Shown in pieces: positions 24,013 to 35,642 of a stretch of 64,000 nt of DNA. Each line of letters begins with the position of its first letter. Position 1 is the stretch's first letter. The translations under genes were made by a program, and so were the position numbers. The notes below the pieces were generated by a model. That model was not told where the DNA came from, searched no databases, and worked only from the letters and a program-made list of their open reading frames with translations. Origin of the DNA: Sycon ciliatum (Eukaryota > Porifera > Calcarea > Leucosolenida > Sycettidae). The DNA lies in the NCBI RefSeq assembly GCF_964019385.1, contig NC_088645.1:25851189-25915188 (forward strand), in the 5' to 3' direction.

Positions 24013-24770
24013 CCGTACTCACTTGATTAGAAGCCGGGGCAGGGATGAATTTACTGTCATAGTTTTGCATAGCAGTTTCTGCTATACGAAATCACAATTG
24101 TGTAGCAGTCTTTGACTTCGATTAGTATTTTTCTTTGAAGGTTCGGTGTTTGCCACATTATCATTCTTAAGAGTGATGCCTGAAAGCCCGTTTGCAGAAA
24201 AAACGAATGAAGCATACATGTGTACCCAGATTGAGAGTACCTGCACCACATACACTGCACTGTATGCATGTTACTTGACAGCGTAGGCTAGGCATGGATA
24301 GCCTGTATATATCGCAATTTTCTGCAAGTCACGGTGACTTTTGAGTAGCAGTAGATCAATTTTGCATCGCAAACTGCGATGCGATACAGGATAAATTCAT
24401 CCCTGCGGGGGCTTCTATTTTTTCAATACCAATTTTGAGGAGGCTTCTATTCGAGAGGGGCTTTTATTGTTTCATTCCATATCAGTATTCCAATTGAATC
24501 TCTAAAACTTTCATATTCACAGCAACCCGGCCCCGAGTTAGTTTGCACACACTACGTCCACCAGGACATGCACCAATATGAACATGCACGAGATGTTTTT
24601 TGCACACTTGACCTTCATACATGGCACTATCTGGTCACCCCATGCTTTTCGAATAGTAGTCCAGGCTTCTATTCGAGAGGGGCTTGTATTTTTTCAAACA
24701 GTCCTTGTAGGGGGGCTATTGTTCAAGAGGGACTTTTATTCGAGAGGGGCTTCTAATCAAGTGAGTACGG
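24013..24770. mobile_element. MITE with TA target duplication
   Basis: The left end CCGTACTCACTTGATTAG continues for 23 bp, with a perfect inverse complement at the right end. TA lies outside both ends (24011-24012 and 24771-24772). The interior has several copies of GGCTTCTATTCGAGAGGGGC with TTTTATT spacers (24410-24480 and 24660-24760). No ORF. Tc1/mariner-like by its target site. Confidence 0.75.
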
Positions 24771-24772
24771 TA

Positions 24773-25897
24773 TATAGTGACCGAATAGGTTTGCCACTAG
24801 AGTTTCTAAACTAAGACATGCCGGTGTCGAAAATGTTACACTTGGCAACTACAACCACCCTGCAAAAATCCGACTTGATCGAGGTAACTTGAAACAAAGG
24901 ACTGAATATCTAGCCAGAGCCAGGAAGGAAGAGCCATGGGCCTGGTACACGACGAAGTGCGCGCATGTACATGTACATGCGTATGATGCACATAATATGC
25001 GTATATGCATGACTGTATACAAAATATCAGTCGGCGCTCAATACATCGGTCAGTCAGGTTACCCAAAACCTTTTTGGTGTGCCACAAATTATTAACCTTT
25101 CTATGATGCCCTGCCCCCCCCCCCCCCCCCCCCCCCATAAACTGGCACTTCAGCGCACGGACTCTCCTCGTCGAGTTTGGGCACACAGCTCTGAACGAAA
25201 TGTCTTCTCATTTCAGTTCACCTGGATGGAATCTCAACATCCTGGGCTTGTTGGAAAGATCAGGACCAAGCGAATCCATCCTGTAAGCTCCTAGCTCCAT
25301 AGCCCCACCAGGGCCACTTCCACGTCCTCTCCAAACTGGCCCACCATGCCTCGGAACGAAACAAAAACTCAGTCACACATTCTTTTTCGGCTCCTTGCTC
25401 AAATTCCACCGATTTTCACGATTCAAACTGCTCTGCCAAGCTGAGATCCACGCACTGCATTCGATGTCTACCACACATGTGCTGTGCGAAAGGGAAATGC
25501 CCTCGCATGCTCCAAAAATCTGCAGTCATAAACAAAAAATCGTGACCACTTCGGGCCGTGATTTCCGTGTTCATTTTGTCACCGCTCAGTCAAACGTTAT
25601 CCTATTGTGAAGAACTTTATATCTCTGGATATCTTCCAACGGTGTGTCGTTTGTGGGGATTGAATGCTCTTTGACAGAGTAACAAAAGTTTGTACACGGG
25701 TATATTCACCGTGATACACGATGCAAACCAGATTGCGTGCAAACACGTCATCAGAGAATCAGGTAGGGGATGAATGGCGTGTAAACATGTCATCCGCACG
25801 CAAAGGGTTAATTTTACTTTTAACCCTTTGCCGACGGCACATACTTTTATCGATCACCAGTGATCGATAAATTCTACACTTTTCAAGTATGTTCAAA
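24773..25897. other. Intergenic, nothing supported; poly-C tract
   Basis: Includes an uninterrupted C run of about 23 at 25112-25134 and ACATGT-rich sequence at about 24965-24985. No coding sequence recognised. Confidence 0.6.
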
Positions 25898-25898
25898 C

Positions 25899-26100
25899 TA
25901 CAGTCGTCCCTCTATAATCCGGCACTTTTTTATCCAGCACCCTTGCAAACCAGCACACTTTCTGACAAAACGGATTTTTTCAGTTCAATTTCTACGCTTT
26001 AATCCGGCACTTGAATTCCGCCTCCAGCAGCGATTTTCTGCAACAAATCACTCAAACTGTACATAATTTGATTTTATAATCCAGCAGTTGTACATCGCAT
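25899..26100. mobile_element. Pogo/Tigger-like terminal fragment
   Basis: TA followed by CAGTCGTCCCTCTATAATCC, with more TAATCCGGCAC and TTATCCAGCAC motifs, resembles the ends of pogo/Tigger-type mariner elements. Only one end was seen and there is no transposase. Confidence 0.45.
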
Positions 26101-26130
26101 ACTGTCAGGGACCATTGTAACATCCACAAC

Positions 26131-26198
26131 ACATGTAACATACACTTGGGAATATCCTATGCACTGGCATAGGATATTCCCAAGTGTATGTTACATGT
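26131..26198. repeat. Perfect 32-bp-arm hairpin, 4-nt loop
   Basis: The left arm starts ACATGTAACATACACTTGGG. The right arm (26167-26198) is its exact inverse complement, with loop ACTG. No target duplication found. It does not share the CAAGAG core of the other hairpins. Confidence 0.95.
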
Positions 26199-26199
26199 G

Positions 26200-27450
26200 T
26201 ATGTTCCGGGATGCCCAAGATGAAGACAATTGTTCCAAGGAAACTAAACATACGTCCAATTCAAGGTAAAGAATTTGAGGGCACAATTCTCCACGTACAT
26301 GGAGTTCAGTCCATAAAGGGTTAATTAGGCCTGAAACGATATAAACAGCTATTCGAGTAATCACTCATTACAACAAGACGAGTACATACGGATAATTGGT
26401 AACATTAGCTAATCAATACTTGCGTTAGTTACCTGTTTGTGCATGAATACTGACCTGAATGGAGATGCTTTTTCAGGTTTTTGTCTCGTCTCACCCAGGG
26501 AACAGGTATTGGCGCCACCTTTGTCGACAAGCATGACTAGCCACACATAACCTTGCTATGCATATTGTATAGGATAGCCTACGAGAGGTATGCAGCCACA
26601 AGGCTTGTTTTATATAGATATGAAACAAACTTTACCAACTGGGACTGTAATCCATAATCGAATCGTTACATGGATATGATAACCAACAGAACAAATCCGT
26701 AACAGTTTAACCTCTAGTTTCAATATATCGCTTACCCAAGCAAAGTCCTGGAGAGGCCATGGCAGTCCCTCACTCTATGAGGAAAATATTGCACAATCCA
26801 AAAGAAAGTCCTTTGACGTATGTAGAGCCAAAGCCTGCACACACACACAAATACACTCACCCACATCCCACACACACATGTAAGCAGACACACGCATCCA
26901 CGCACACACACAAACCTTCTCTCCAATACAGTTGGAGTCCTGATAATTCAAATATGGCTCAATTCAAACATACTGCTTAATTAGAAGTCTCCTCCAGGAA
27001 CTATTTCTGTCAATACATCAACGTCTGCTAATGAATATTAAAAAACCCTCAAACCGGACATGTACTCTTTCAAGCGTAAAGCTAGAAGTCCTACGAAATC
27101 CATTTATATAGAAAATGTGTGGGATTCCTGCTCATATAATTATTTCAAAATCATAGTAGCAAGGAGTGATTCGAAAGTTCACTGTACACTGTGCTGGTCA
27201 GTTCAGTAAGCATGAGCAGGCTGCATTGACTGGTTCTGTGTCTATGATGCATAGCGCAATTCTGCGTGTCAATGTGAGCATTTTGACATACATAATGTGT
27301 TGCGAGTACATGATTGGATAAGAAGTTTTTCCCGGCATTTTAGGGTTCGAATTAGCAGGATTCCACCAAAACGATTGTGGTGCTGCAGAAAATTACATAG
27401 TAAAATCTGAATTATTTACCGCATCCTGCCTGCGGAATATTATCATGACC
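26200..27450. other. Intergenic, AT-rich, CA-rich patch
   Basis: Nothing coding was recognised. An imperfect (CA)n stretch lies at about 26840-26915. A diverged repeat at about 27255-27375 has a partner at 29420-29570. Confidence 0.55.
27255..27375 (+). repeat. Diverged dispersed repeat, copy 1
   Basis: Shares GCATTTT..CATACATAA, GAGTACATG and CCGGCATTTTAGGGTTCGAA, then TCAGGATTCCAC-like sequence, with 29420-29570. Copy 2 has extra sequence including a C run. Confidence 0.6.
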
Positions 27451-28327
27451 CGATAAATGTTCATGCACCAATGTAGAGCTATGGAGAGATCACTACAAGC
27501 GGAATCTTGTCAAATCGGAAAAAGAATAGATATTTTTGACCCAAGTTCACATGGAAGAAGTAAACTTCGTTGTGTTTCTTGCCACACTGGCACACACATT
27601 CTGTTTGCACTCTTGCTAGTGGTGTCATTGCGGCATGTTTCCCTTTTCTTCAGCATGCATGGTGTCGCAACTCGCCTATTTGCACATGTTTCAAGACAGC
27701 CTCTTGAAGGATTCTCGTTTGCCCTTACCTTGTTTGTTTATTTATTTATTTTCCTCTGTCACGTTGGTGCGGACGCGCAGTGGAGATGCTCCAGTCTACA
27801 GCCATGTCGTCTATCCTGCTGTTACGAGTGTCCATGCTATTGTTCAGCTGACACTGATAATTCTCTCCTCTTGTCTAATCGCGTTCTACTCTGCTTTTTC
27901 GTCTCTTTTCTACTCTGTTTTCGCTTCGAACGTGGTTGTTTGAGCTTCTCTCATGATAAATTATATGTATTTTTGAAAACCCTTTGTACCCGCGATCATG
28001 CGCTTGTACAACTGCGCTGTGCTGTATGATCGTGCTATGAGTAGAGTATGAGTCATGCTCGCACTATGATGCCTTTTGAGTCATGTGTAAAGGTATGTGG
28101 TGGTGCAAGCGCGCTGTGCCTGTTCTGGCCTTTTTGTGCTTCCTTTTATTGTTAGCTATGCCACTTATGGTAGACGTCTTTTGCAAGGAGAAGTCCAGAA
28201 CGTCTAGTAATGGTGTGTTGTCCCATTTGCGTGTTCGCAGAGTGTGCCTGTGCATGTGTATATTCAGAATTCTTGCCCGTAACACTGCACTCCATTGGTG
28301 TTGGACTTGGCAGCCGAGAACTAACTT
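27451..28327. other. Pyrimidine-rich stretch, possible old LTR; no gene supported
   Basis: A 190-codon plus-strand ORF here is Cys/Leu/Phe-rich because of T-rich composition and has no recognisable domain. The composition resembles the LTRs in the first 23 kb, but no boundaries were found. Confidence 0.35.
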
Positions 28328-28450
28328 TTAAAGCTCAAAAGTTAAAACAAAATGATGTGGGTCGCTAAATCGAATGCCTTTGGTCCGAGGAGGCCGAGGT
28401 GTAGCTTTCTGCCCTAAATTCCCAAGCGAATGCTGTCGAACACGGTCCCG
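28328..28450 (+). mobile_element. Diverged relative of the TTAA fold-back MITE, one end
   Basis: TTAA followed by AGCTCAAAAGTTAAAACAAAA, then CGAATGCCTTTGGTCCGAGG, parallels the end of the 860-bp MITE (AGTTAAGGCAAAAATTAAA, then CGAATGGTCTTGGTCCGAGA) with about three quarters identity in the second block. The matching other end was not found. Confidence 0.5.
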
Positions 28451-30497
28451 TACGCGACCCCCTGTTCGTACTCCCAAATGGACAGAAACTTACCCGCCCT
28501 GCGTACACTACCACCGTATACACTCCATGCTGGCAGCATTTGATGTGCCAAACTTACCCATGTATTTCGGCCACGCATTTCACATTGGTGCTACTACAAC
28601 GGCCGCAATGGGCGGCGTACCCGCCTCCCTGATATGCGCAGCTGGGCTCTAGAAGAGTGATGTATGCTTGAGGTACATGTGTATGCCAGCATCGCTTCAG
28701 TACAGTGTGTCATCATAGCTTGCAACGGTTGGCCGTTTGATCTGAATTCTTAGCCTTGCAACTCAGTGGATATTCACGTGGTGTACCGGATTCGTGGATA
28801 CTAACTCATAACTGGTTTTCCCTATTTCAGTATTTGCTTGCTTGCAACCCTGTTGGACACATTGCCTGTTTGCGACTCAGTTGCAGAGTCAGTGCCTGCA
28901 GTACGCAGTAAGTCCCTCTAATTTCGAAGAACTTTGTTCACGCATTGATGGCGACAAAAATTGTTACAAATGGTGGGCTGGGGCCAAGAAAACAGCCCAG
29001 ATCAGCAAGACACAAGCGACCATCCCGACACTGGTAGATGCGAATACGTGGTCCCAGTGCTGTTGTTTCGTACTGACTGCATCCTTGAAATCCAAACGGG
29101 TGCTCGCTTACTAAAGGTACGTAAGATTTACGAACGGGTATTCGGAACACCTGTTCGACCCCTAGCGAATTTGCGCCAAGCATTGCATAGCAATGTACAG
29201 GCAAATGTCACGCAAAAGTAGTCATGCGACTATACTGGATTCTAGAAGTGAACTTTTGTCTGCATATCAGTAATTGACTCGGCTCAACTCTCTTCATCTG
29301 AACACCTATCTATTTTTTTTATTTTTTTCCACTGTACAGACTTTCAACTTGGGTTGAAAGTTGGGTTGAAAGTTCTCATGTAAGCGCAGCCTAGCGCCTA
29401 TGGTACATAGCGCTACGCTGCTTGACAATGCGAGCATTTTTAACTTACATAAGGTATTATGGGTACATGTTTGGGGAATAAAAGACCGTCCGGACGATTT
29501 GAAGTCCTCACCCCCCCCCCCCCCCCCCCGCCGGGCATTTTGGGGTTCGAATAATCAGGATTCCACATGTACATTCTAGCTATCGTCATTCACTATCTGA
29601 ATGACCTCGAGAAAAAATTTACGACAGCAGATCTACTCAGTTGTACTTGAACAAAACCAAAAATACTAATCCTATTATAGTTTCATGCTAACGCCAAACT
29701 AACGAAAGTCTCAACTGAACTAATTTATATCGCTCTCCTTACCTTGACTCGAGGCGTGAGTCACAAATCTGGGAAGGTAACAAATCCCTTTCACGCTGTC
29801 CTAAAGTTGCTCAGGCAGAAGGGGAAATGAGCGCACCCCAGAAAGAAGTACGGCTAGAAATCAACTGCAGCAGAACTATCTCAGAAAGCGGGACAGATTT
29901 CTTCTCGCCAGAATGCACTGCCAGAATGCACTGAGCCTTCGCTTAGTCAACTGAGTTCGTGAAGCAAAGTAGTGTCCCGTCTTTCTTGAGACACAAACGC
30001 GTTCACTACAAGTAACTTAGTTGTAATGTCGTATGATGATGGAATACAGAACAGCCCGAGTCGGCGAGTGACTACAGACAGCGTACTAATAATCGCGTTG
30101 GGGGCATAGTCACTGAGTCAGTCACGGAGCCGTCCATCACTGGCATCAGGTCAATGCAGCGGGAGATCGGCGCTGCTGAACTCATACAGAGTCATAGTCA
30201 TACATTGTACTGTGATAATGATAGCAGCCTACGGCTCAGGCGCCTGAGCTGAGACGGTCAGTCGAGTCGGGCGCGGTATGCATTGTTAGCGCAATCGCGA
30301 TATTGCCTAAGCTAAAAGGCGGCGGCGCCATCGAATCGCAGTCGGTCGCGGTTGCATTGCGCCAATAGCATCACGCGACGCGAACGCGCGATCGCATTTC
30401 GTCTCGCGTCTGCCGCCTTTCACCTGAGTGCCCGAGTACCTCGAGTGCACACAGCTAGCTAGCGCTAGTAGTAGTATAGTAGTACTAGTACAGTAGT
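28451..30497. other. Intergenic with repeat copy, poly-C and CpG-rich patch
   Basis: No gene supported. Contains copy 2 of the dispersed repeat (29420-29570) with a C run of about 19 inside it, and a CpG-rich patch at about 30250-30430 (many GCG and CGC) that could be promoter-like. The latter is suggestion only. Confidence 0.5.
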
Positions 30498-30999
30498 AGT
30501 CCTGGAGCCAGGTCCAGAAATCTGACAGTGTCATTTGACACCTCGTCCAGGAAAGATTTGACTCCAAATTCGGAGAGGCGGACCAACTATAGGAATTTTG
30601 GAGAAAACTAAAAGTTCCCAATGTTGTCCGTTTGGAAGCTATGAGCTATTTCCAAATAATGCTTAGGTTACTATGGTAACTTGTGTGCAATTAGCCGTTC
30701 CTGAGGCAAAGCCGATACAATTTTGGAGAAAAAAGTTACCTTGTTGGAAGGCGAGCTCTTTCCAAGACTGTTATTGAAAACCAGAAGTTTATAGGACTGT
30801 CGGCTTCCTTGTCACAGGAATTTCTCGAATTTCTACGGTTACCGTGGTAACGTGTATGCAATTAGCCACTTCTAAGCCAAAGTCAGTGCATTTTCTTCCC
30901 TGTAGGCAGGTGGAAAGCAGAGAATAGTTATAATATTGTGGCTCAGAGGTCTATTGGGCTGTTGCAAGCCTGGTTTGTAGAGACTGGGCTCCTCTCCCC

Positions 31000-32380
31000 T
31001 CTAACACTACCTGGATTGCATTGACCTAGCACTTGTTTCCTCACTTCCTTCACATAATACAATGTACATGTACATGTAGTACCCAGACAGCGGTGTGCTA
31101 TGTTGACAGGATTGGTCACCATGATCCACTACTAGTACTTTCCACCCACATTTTCTTTTTATGGAGCAATGTCATGCAGGCTGTCCAATCGACATGTACA
31201 TGTACACTGTACATGTTTAGGAAGCACATTGCCCATGAAATACAGTCATGTACATGTACATGTAGACCGGGGTGTGGGCCTACGCCAAGACCTGGAAGGA
31301 CAATTTTTATCAACGAGATGGCTAATAGACAAACAACTGCCCTAACCGCAACATGCCGAACAAACTCCGCCACATATTCCGTGCTCATGTGTCATCCTGC
31401 AGCAACTCACAGCAAAGCATTTACACAGGAAGGTCTGGTCACATCCCTCTGATCAAGCAACAGTCTCAAAACAGTCCCGGACTGACCCCATGGCCCCTGG
31501 GGCAGTGACCTCTCCTGCTATCTAGCCGAGCCACTATGAATTCTACACCTACAAGTACCAAGAGTGTATAACCGGGGGTCATAACTCTTGCTAGTACCTG
31601 TACCGGTACATGTGGCATCATTTCCAGCACTCACGGATACATTGTACATGTACATGTACACATGTACGTGTGCAGCAGTTGTTCACCATCCAACTCGGCT
31701 ACAAGTACAAGTGATGCAAGTACAGTACAGTACCTGATGCAACAGATTATTCCATGTACATCGAACACCCTGGATGGTTTCACCTGCTAGGCTGTATACA
31801 ATCATGTAAATGTGGAGACAGTTATGGCCGCATAATAATACTGACTACTCTCAACTCCTACAAGCCATATCTCTTGCCAATTGTCAACGTATTGGAGAAA
31901 AGCGTTGATCGGCAGGTTGTGGAGTTCTTAGTGACAATAGTGAGGTTTCTGCCCTGCCATGGAGCAGTTTGCATACTCCGATCTCTCTCGTCTTCTAAGT
32001 CCTGGCATCTCCGTGTGATATGAGAAGGGAACTTGGTGTGTTTGGTTGAACGACTATACATCTGCATGAAGTACATGTATACATGTAATTTAAAAAGCAC
32101 ACCAGTAACAACAACAATAACTATAATGAATACCACAACAGTGTCCTGGACATGCACTTCAGTTCAGTACATTGTACAATGTACATGTACACCTTACAGT
32201 ACTGGCCTATGCTATACGGGCAAGATGATTCTTTGGATGTGAAAAAATACGTGTAGTCATGTACATGTACATGACAAAACATACAATGTAGTTTGGTTGC
32301 CAGCATGTTACAAGCTACGTGTAGGCGGAGGATGCACTGAGTCTGTGTTCGAAAACAGTGCTCCTTATGACCTTACTATA
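31000..32380. other. ACATGT-rich non-coding DNA
   Basis: Runs of the self-complementary unit TACATGTACATGTACATG occur repeatedly (for example about 31064, 31193, 31248, 31645, 32181 and 32259). The short ORFs read through these repeats and are not supported as genes. Confidence 0.7.
31559..31590. mobile_element. Mini-hairpin insertion 1 (CAAGAG...CTCTTG)
   Basis: A 32-bp imperfect palindrome, CAAGAGTGTATAACC facing GGTCATAACTCTTG, is flanked by CAAGTAC (31552-31558) and CTAGTAC (31591-31597), 6 of 7 identical. See the family finding. Confidence 0.65.
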
Positions 32381-32388
32381 ACCTCCAC

Positions 32389-32445
32389 GGTTGGCATAGC
32401 CCTGGTCTTGCGACCATTTGAGCTATAATGGGGGCTAGCCCCAGT
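32389..32445 (+). repeat. tRNA-like SINE fragment
   Basis: GGTTGGCATAGCCCTGGTCT followed by TGCGACCATTTGAGC closely matches the copy at 33889, which has an A-box-like and a B-box-like motif. This copy ends at the 3' tail of the neighbouring LINE. Confidence 0.5.
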
Positions 32446-33135
32446 TCTAATAATAATATCTTTATTAGGATGACCCAGAGGCTTGTCGCCTATCAAGGGG
32501 TTCACCGCTTTGAAGGATGTACATGTACATGTACATGTACATGTCATGTACATGTAGGAGCTAAAGTGAAAGTAGTGAAAAGTTGTGCAGCGTGAATGCG
32601 TTGGGGAGCACACAGGGGGGTTATGTAAATGGCGTAGGCATACCGGAGAGCGAAGCACTATGTTGGGAAGTGAGTTTGCGAAGCTCATTCTTGAAAACAA
32701 TAATGGATGGTTCTGCAGTTAGTCTTGGTGGGAGGCAGTTCCATAAGAGGGAGGTTTGGAAGAGAAACAACGATTTTGATGTGGTCTTTGCTTTAGGTAG
32801 AATAATTTTGTTAGGGCGTCTCGCACTCTGCGTGATATTGAAATGGAATGAAGCTAGGCAACGTCGATACTTGAAAATAAATTTATGCATGGTAACTAAG
32901 CTTAAAAACTGCCTGCGGTAAAGAAGGGATTCAATGTTAGCTTTTTTATTAAGATCCTGCTTGGGTGTATTAAAGTCGATTCGGATTTTGCGTTTCCTAA
33001 GGTAGGATCTTGCAAACCTGGCCTGGACTCTATCCAGCTCAGTCAAGTCGCTTGAACGAAAACGGAAGGACCACACTACGACGCTATACTCAATCACAGG
33101 TCTAACATACTGAAGTAGCACTTGTAGAGAATATA
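32446..33135 (-). pseudogene. LINE (CR1/jockey-type) 3' fragment
   Basis: The 166-codon minus-strand ORF (33121-32621) reads LLQYVRPVIEYSVVVWSF, LTELDRVQARFARSYL and LLWNCLPPRLTAEPSI. This is the C-terminal region after the reverse transcriptase in jockey/CR1-type non-LTR elements. The 5' part with the catalytic domain is missing, as usual for 5'-truncated LINE insertions. The 3' end has ATAAAGATATTATTATTAG-type tail sequence at about 32446-32465. It lies inside the fold-back element 30499-33802. Confidence 0.8.
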
Positions 33136-33152
33136 TGCTAGGGAATTCGATT

Positions 33153-33195
33153 CAAAAACAAGAAGACTCAAACGGTTTGAGTCTTCTTGTTTTTG
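33153..33195. repeat. Perfect 21-bp-arm hairpin
   Basis: CAAAAACAAGAAGACTCAAAC, one G, then the exact inverse complement. No flanking duplication seen. Confidence 0.95.
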
Positions 33196-33818
33196 TTTTG
33201 CTATCAGTTGTGTTTCCTTGCTCGTTCTTGGATGTCAGTCCTGCCTAAATCCTCTTGATCCTTTTGTGTGGATCCCGGCACTAAATCAGGAGAGAGGGCT
33301 AGGGGTCCAGTCTCTACAAACCAGGCTTGCAACAGCCCAATAGACCTCTGAGCCACATTATTATAACTATTCTCTGCTTTCCACCTGCCTACAGGGGAGA
33401 AAATGCACTGACTTTGGCTTAGAAGTGGCTAATTGCATACACGTTACCACGGTAACCGTAGAAATTCGAGAAATTCCTGTGACAAGGAAGCCGACAGTCC
33501 TATAAACTTCTGGTTTTCAATAACAGTCTTGGAAAGAGCTCGCCTTCCAACAAGGTAACTTTTTTCTCCAAAATTGTATCGGCTTTGCCTCAGAAACGGC
33601 TAATTGCACACAGGTTACCATAGTAACCTAAGCAATTTGGAAATAGCTCATAACTTCCAAACGGACAACATTGGGAACTTCTAGTTTTCTCCAAAATTCC
33701 TATAGTTGGTCCGCCTCTCCGAATTTGAAGTCAAATCTTTCCTGGACGAGGTGTCAAATGCAACTCCTCAATAAAGCGACTTTTTCGGACTTGGCCCCAG
33801 CACTATAGTACTAGTACT

Positions 33819-34116
33819 TGTTTTTCGATTTTGACAGCATGTATTGTTACAAGGCGAGGACGCGTAGTGCTCCTGACTACAACCATAAACCGGTTGGCAG
33901 AGTCCCGGTCTTGCGACCATTTGAACCGTATTGGGAAAACCCAGGTTCGGACCCTCGTTACTCTACGGGTTGGTAGGATTTTTATAATTTTCGTTTTTTG
34001 TGTTGTAGAAGTCGTCGTGTTGCCACCGTAGTATTGTTCACGTTGCTGCCGCTGCAGGGATCACGTCTGGAAGGATTTGTGATGTTATTTTCTTGTCTTC
34101 CTCTGTAATTAAATTA
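33819..34116 (+). repeat. Block A of the large inverted repeat, left arm
   Basis: Inverse complement of about 49134-49420 with few differences. Includes a tRNA-like SINE sequence. Followed on this side by a 3.9-kb segment absent from the right arm. Confidence 0.9.
33889..33975 (+). repeat. tRNA-derived SINE-like sequence
   Basis: GGTTGGCAGAGTCCCGGTC resembles a pol III A box (TGGCnnAGTnnnGG). AGGTTCGGACCCTC, about 40 bp on, resembles a B box. Related copy at 32389; inverted copy within 49265-49350. No functional tRNA fold was found. Confidence 0.5.
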
Positions 34117-34985
34117 CCCATATAAAAACCGCTCTGTGAGCGGTTCTGAAAAACCTCTACTGGTGCAGCCCCGTCGTAAAAGTAAGAAATTAGAACTGGC
34201 GCATTGTCCTCCCAAATGTGAACTGATCCACCTAAATCGCGATTGACGGGACCCGAACGCACCAGTACTACAGTAGCACGAGGTTCCTACCTGTGGTCCA
34301 TGTGGATGCAGCTGGGGACGCTGGTCCATAGCCAAAGCGGCCTGTTCACACACGGGGAACGACTCACTCGCAATAGAGTCGCATCGATTATCCATAAAAG
34401 CAAGAGTTCATGGGGGTTATGAAATTTTGGTAGTCTTTACATTTCATCAAGAGTACAAAAGTACAAGAGGTCATGAGCTCGACATCGACGCTCATTGCTG
34501 TCATGGTGAAAAGTCTACCGTGATTGGTCCGAATCCCGCTCCATCACGTGCAAGCAGTAAAAATCGGCCGGCTTTTCGGCTAAATATCGACCAGTCGATA
34601 CTTGACCGAAAACTAGTGCGACAAGAAAATCGCCGCAGATTTGTCGGAACCCTGTACGACAACACAGTTCACACTACGCAATTTTCGCTCCGATCTTGAG
34701 GATTTTTCGTACGAGTCCATGTCGGCCGGAAAATCGGCCTAGTGTGAACCAGGCTTAAGTGTTGTATGGTAACTTGATCAGCGCCGACGCCGGCTGTGAT
34801 CCTGTGCCCTACCGACCTCGTGCTACTGGTGCGTTCGGGTCCCGTCAATCGCGATTTAGGTGGATCAGTTCACATTTGGGAGGACAATGCGCCAGTTCTA
34901 ATTTCTTACTTTTACGACGGGGCTGCACCAGTAGAGGTTTTTTTCAGAACCGCTCACAGAGCGGTTTTTATATGGGTAATTTCAG
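34107..34985. mobile_element. Fold-back MITE with 160-bp TIRs
   Basis: The left end AAATTACCCATATAAAAACC and its inverse at the right end bound an 879-bp element. The arms match for about 160 bp (34107-34266 and 34825-34985) and include a GCTCTGTGAGC mini-hairpin. The interior has CGGCCGGAAAATCGGCC-like repeats. No ORF. Confidence 0.8.
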
Positions 34986-35035
34986 TTCTTTTTCTGTTCC
35001 CTCCCCCACCCCGGCCCAGCTCCGAAGATAAACAT

Positions 35036-35225
35036 GGTGAGCACGCGCGCGATGCACTGTATGTAGCCATGCGACTGCAGTAGCACACTGATACATTCCA
35101 GCCCTCCCCACCTCGCTACCCCGCACACAGACACCTTGTGACAAACACGCACATGCACATGGCACACACACACATGGGCACGCACACACATACAAACACA
35201 CACACACGACCCAAACAGGAAATTC
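35036..35225. repeat. CA-rich simple repeat region
   Basis: Imperfect (CA)n with ACACAC and GCACAC runs. The Cys/Val-rich minus-strand readings here are artefacts of the repeat. Confidence 0.85.
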
Positions 35226-35561
35226 TTGATGAACATTGTATAATGCCATGCAAAGCAGTGGCCACCATACTTCAGGAAGTCAGTTGTGAAACTAAAATAT
35301 TATTCAACTACAAATAACTCTCTACAATGTGTAGGTAAGCTGGCCGCCAAAGCACAATATTGCAAACCGTGATGATAATTTGCCTAAGGATTGCAGTTTG
35401 CAGACCACACCATGGAAGCAGTGAATACAGAATTATTGTAATGTCATACAAAGACAAGCAAAGAAGTGGCCACCATACACCAGAAACTTGCAGAAAGTCA
35501 CATATCTAATAGATAGAGAAGTGAACAGCATCTGGTACAGCCCACACAAAACCAAGCTGAC

Positions 35562-35642
35562 CTGATACTCGTCCGAAGATCGTAAGTGGCAAATCCTTTT
35601 CAACGATAGCATGCAGGTGTACGTTACACGCATGGACAAAAT
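35562..35642 (-). CDS. Candidate host exon 4 (unidentified gene)
   Basis: On the minus strand CGGTCAG precedes an 81-nt open stretch reading DFVHACNVHLHAIVEKDLPL then TIFGRVS, followed by the donor GTCAGC. The length is a multiple of three, but the phase relation to the better-supported upstream exons is not established. Weak without transcript evidence. Confidence 0.3.

Larger units (their letters stand above)
30499..33802. mobile_element. Large fold-back element, 500-bp arms, likely TA target duplication
   Basis: The left end GTCCTGGAGCCAGGTCC and right end GGACTTGGCCCCAGCAC are imperfect inverses with TA outside each. About 500 bp of inverted similarity follow on each side (30499-30998 and 33296-33802), including CGGTTACCGTGGTAACGTG and GGTTACTATGGTAACTTG. 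The 2.3-kb middle carries a LINE fragment, a tRNA-like SINE piece, a hairpin insertion and ACATGT-rich DNA. No transposase. Mariner-like by target site only. Confidence 0.7.

Noticed and set aside
27457-28029. 190-codon ORF rich in Cys, Leu and Phe
   Set aside because: Pyrimidine-rich composition explains it; no signal peptide or domain pattern was convincing.
32583-32921. Plus-strand 112-codon ORF
   Set aside because: Antisense shadow of the LINE fragment.
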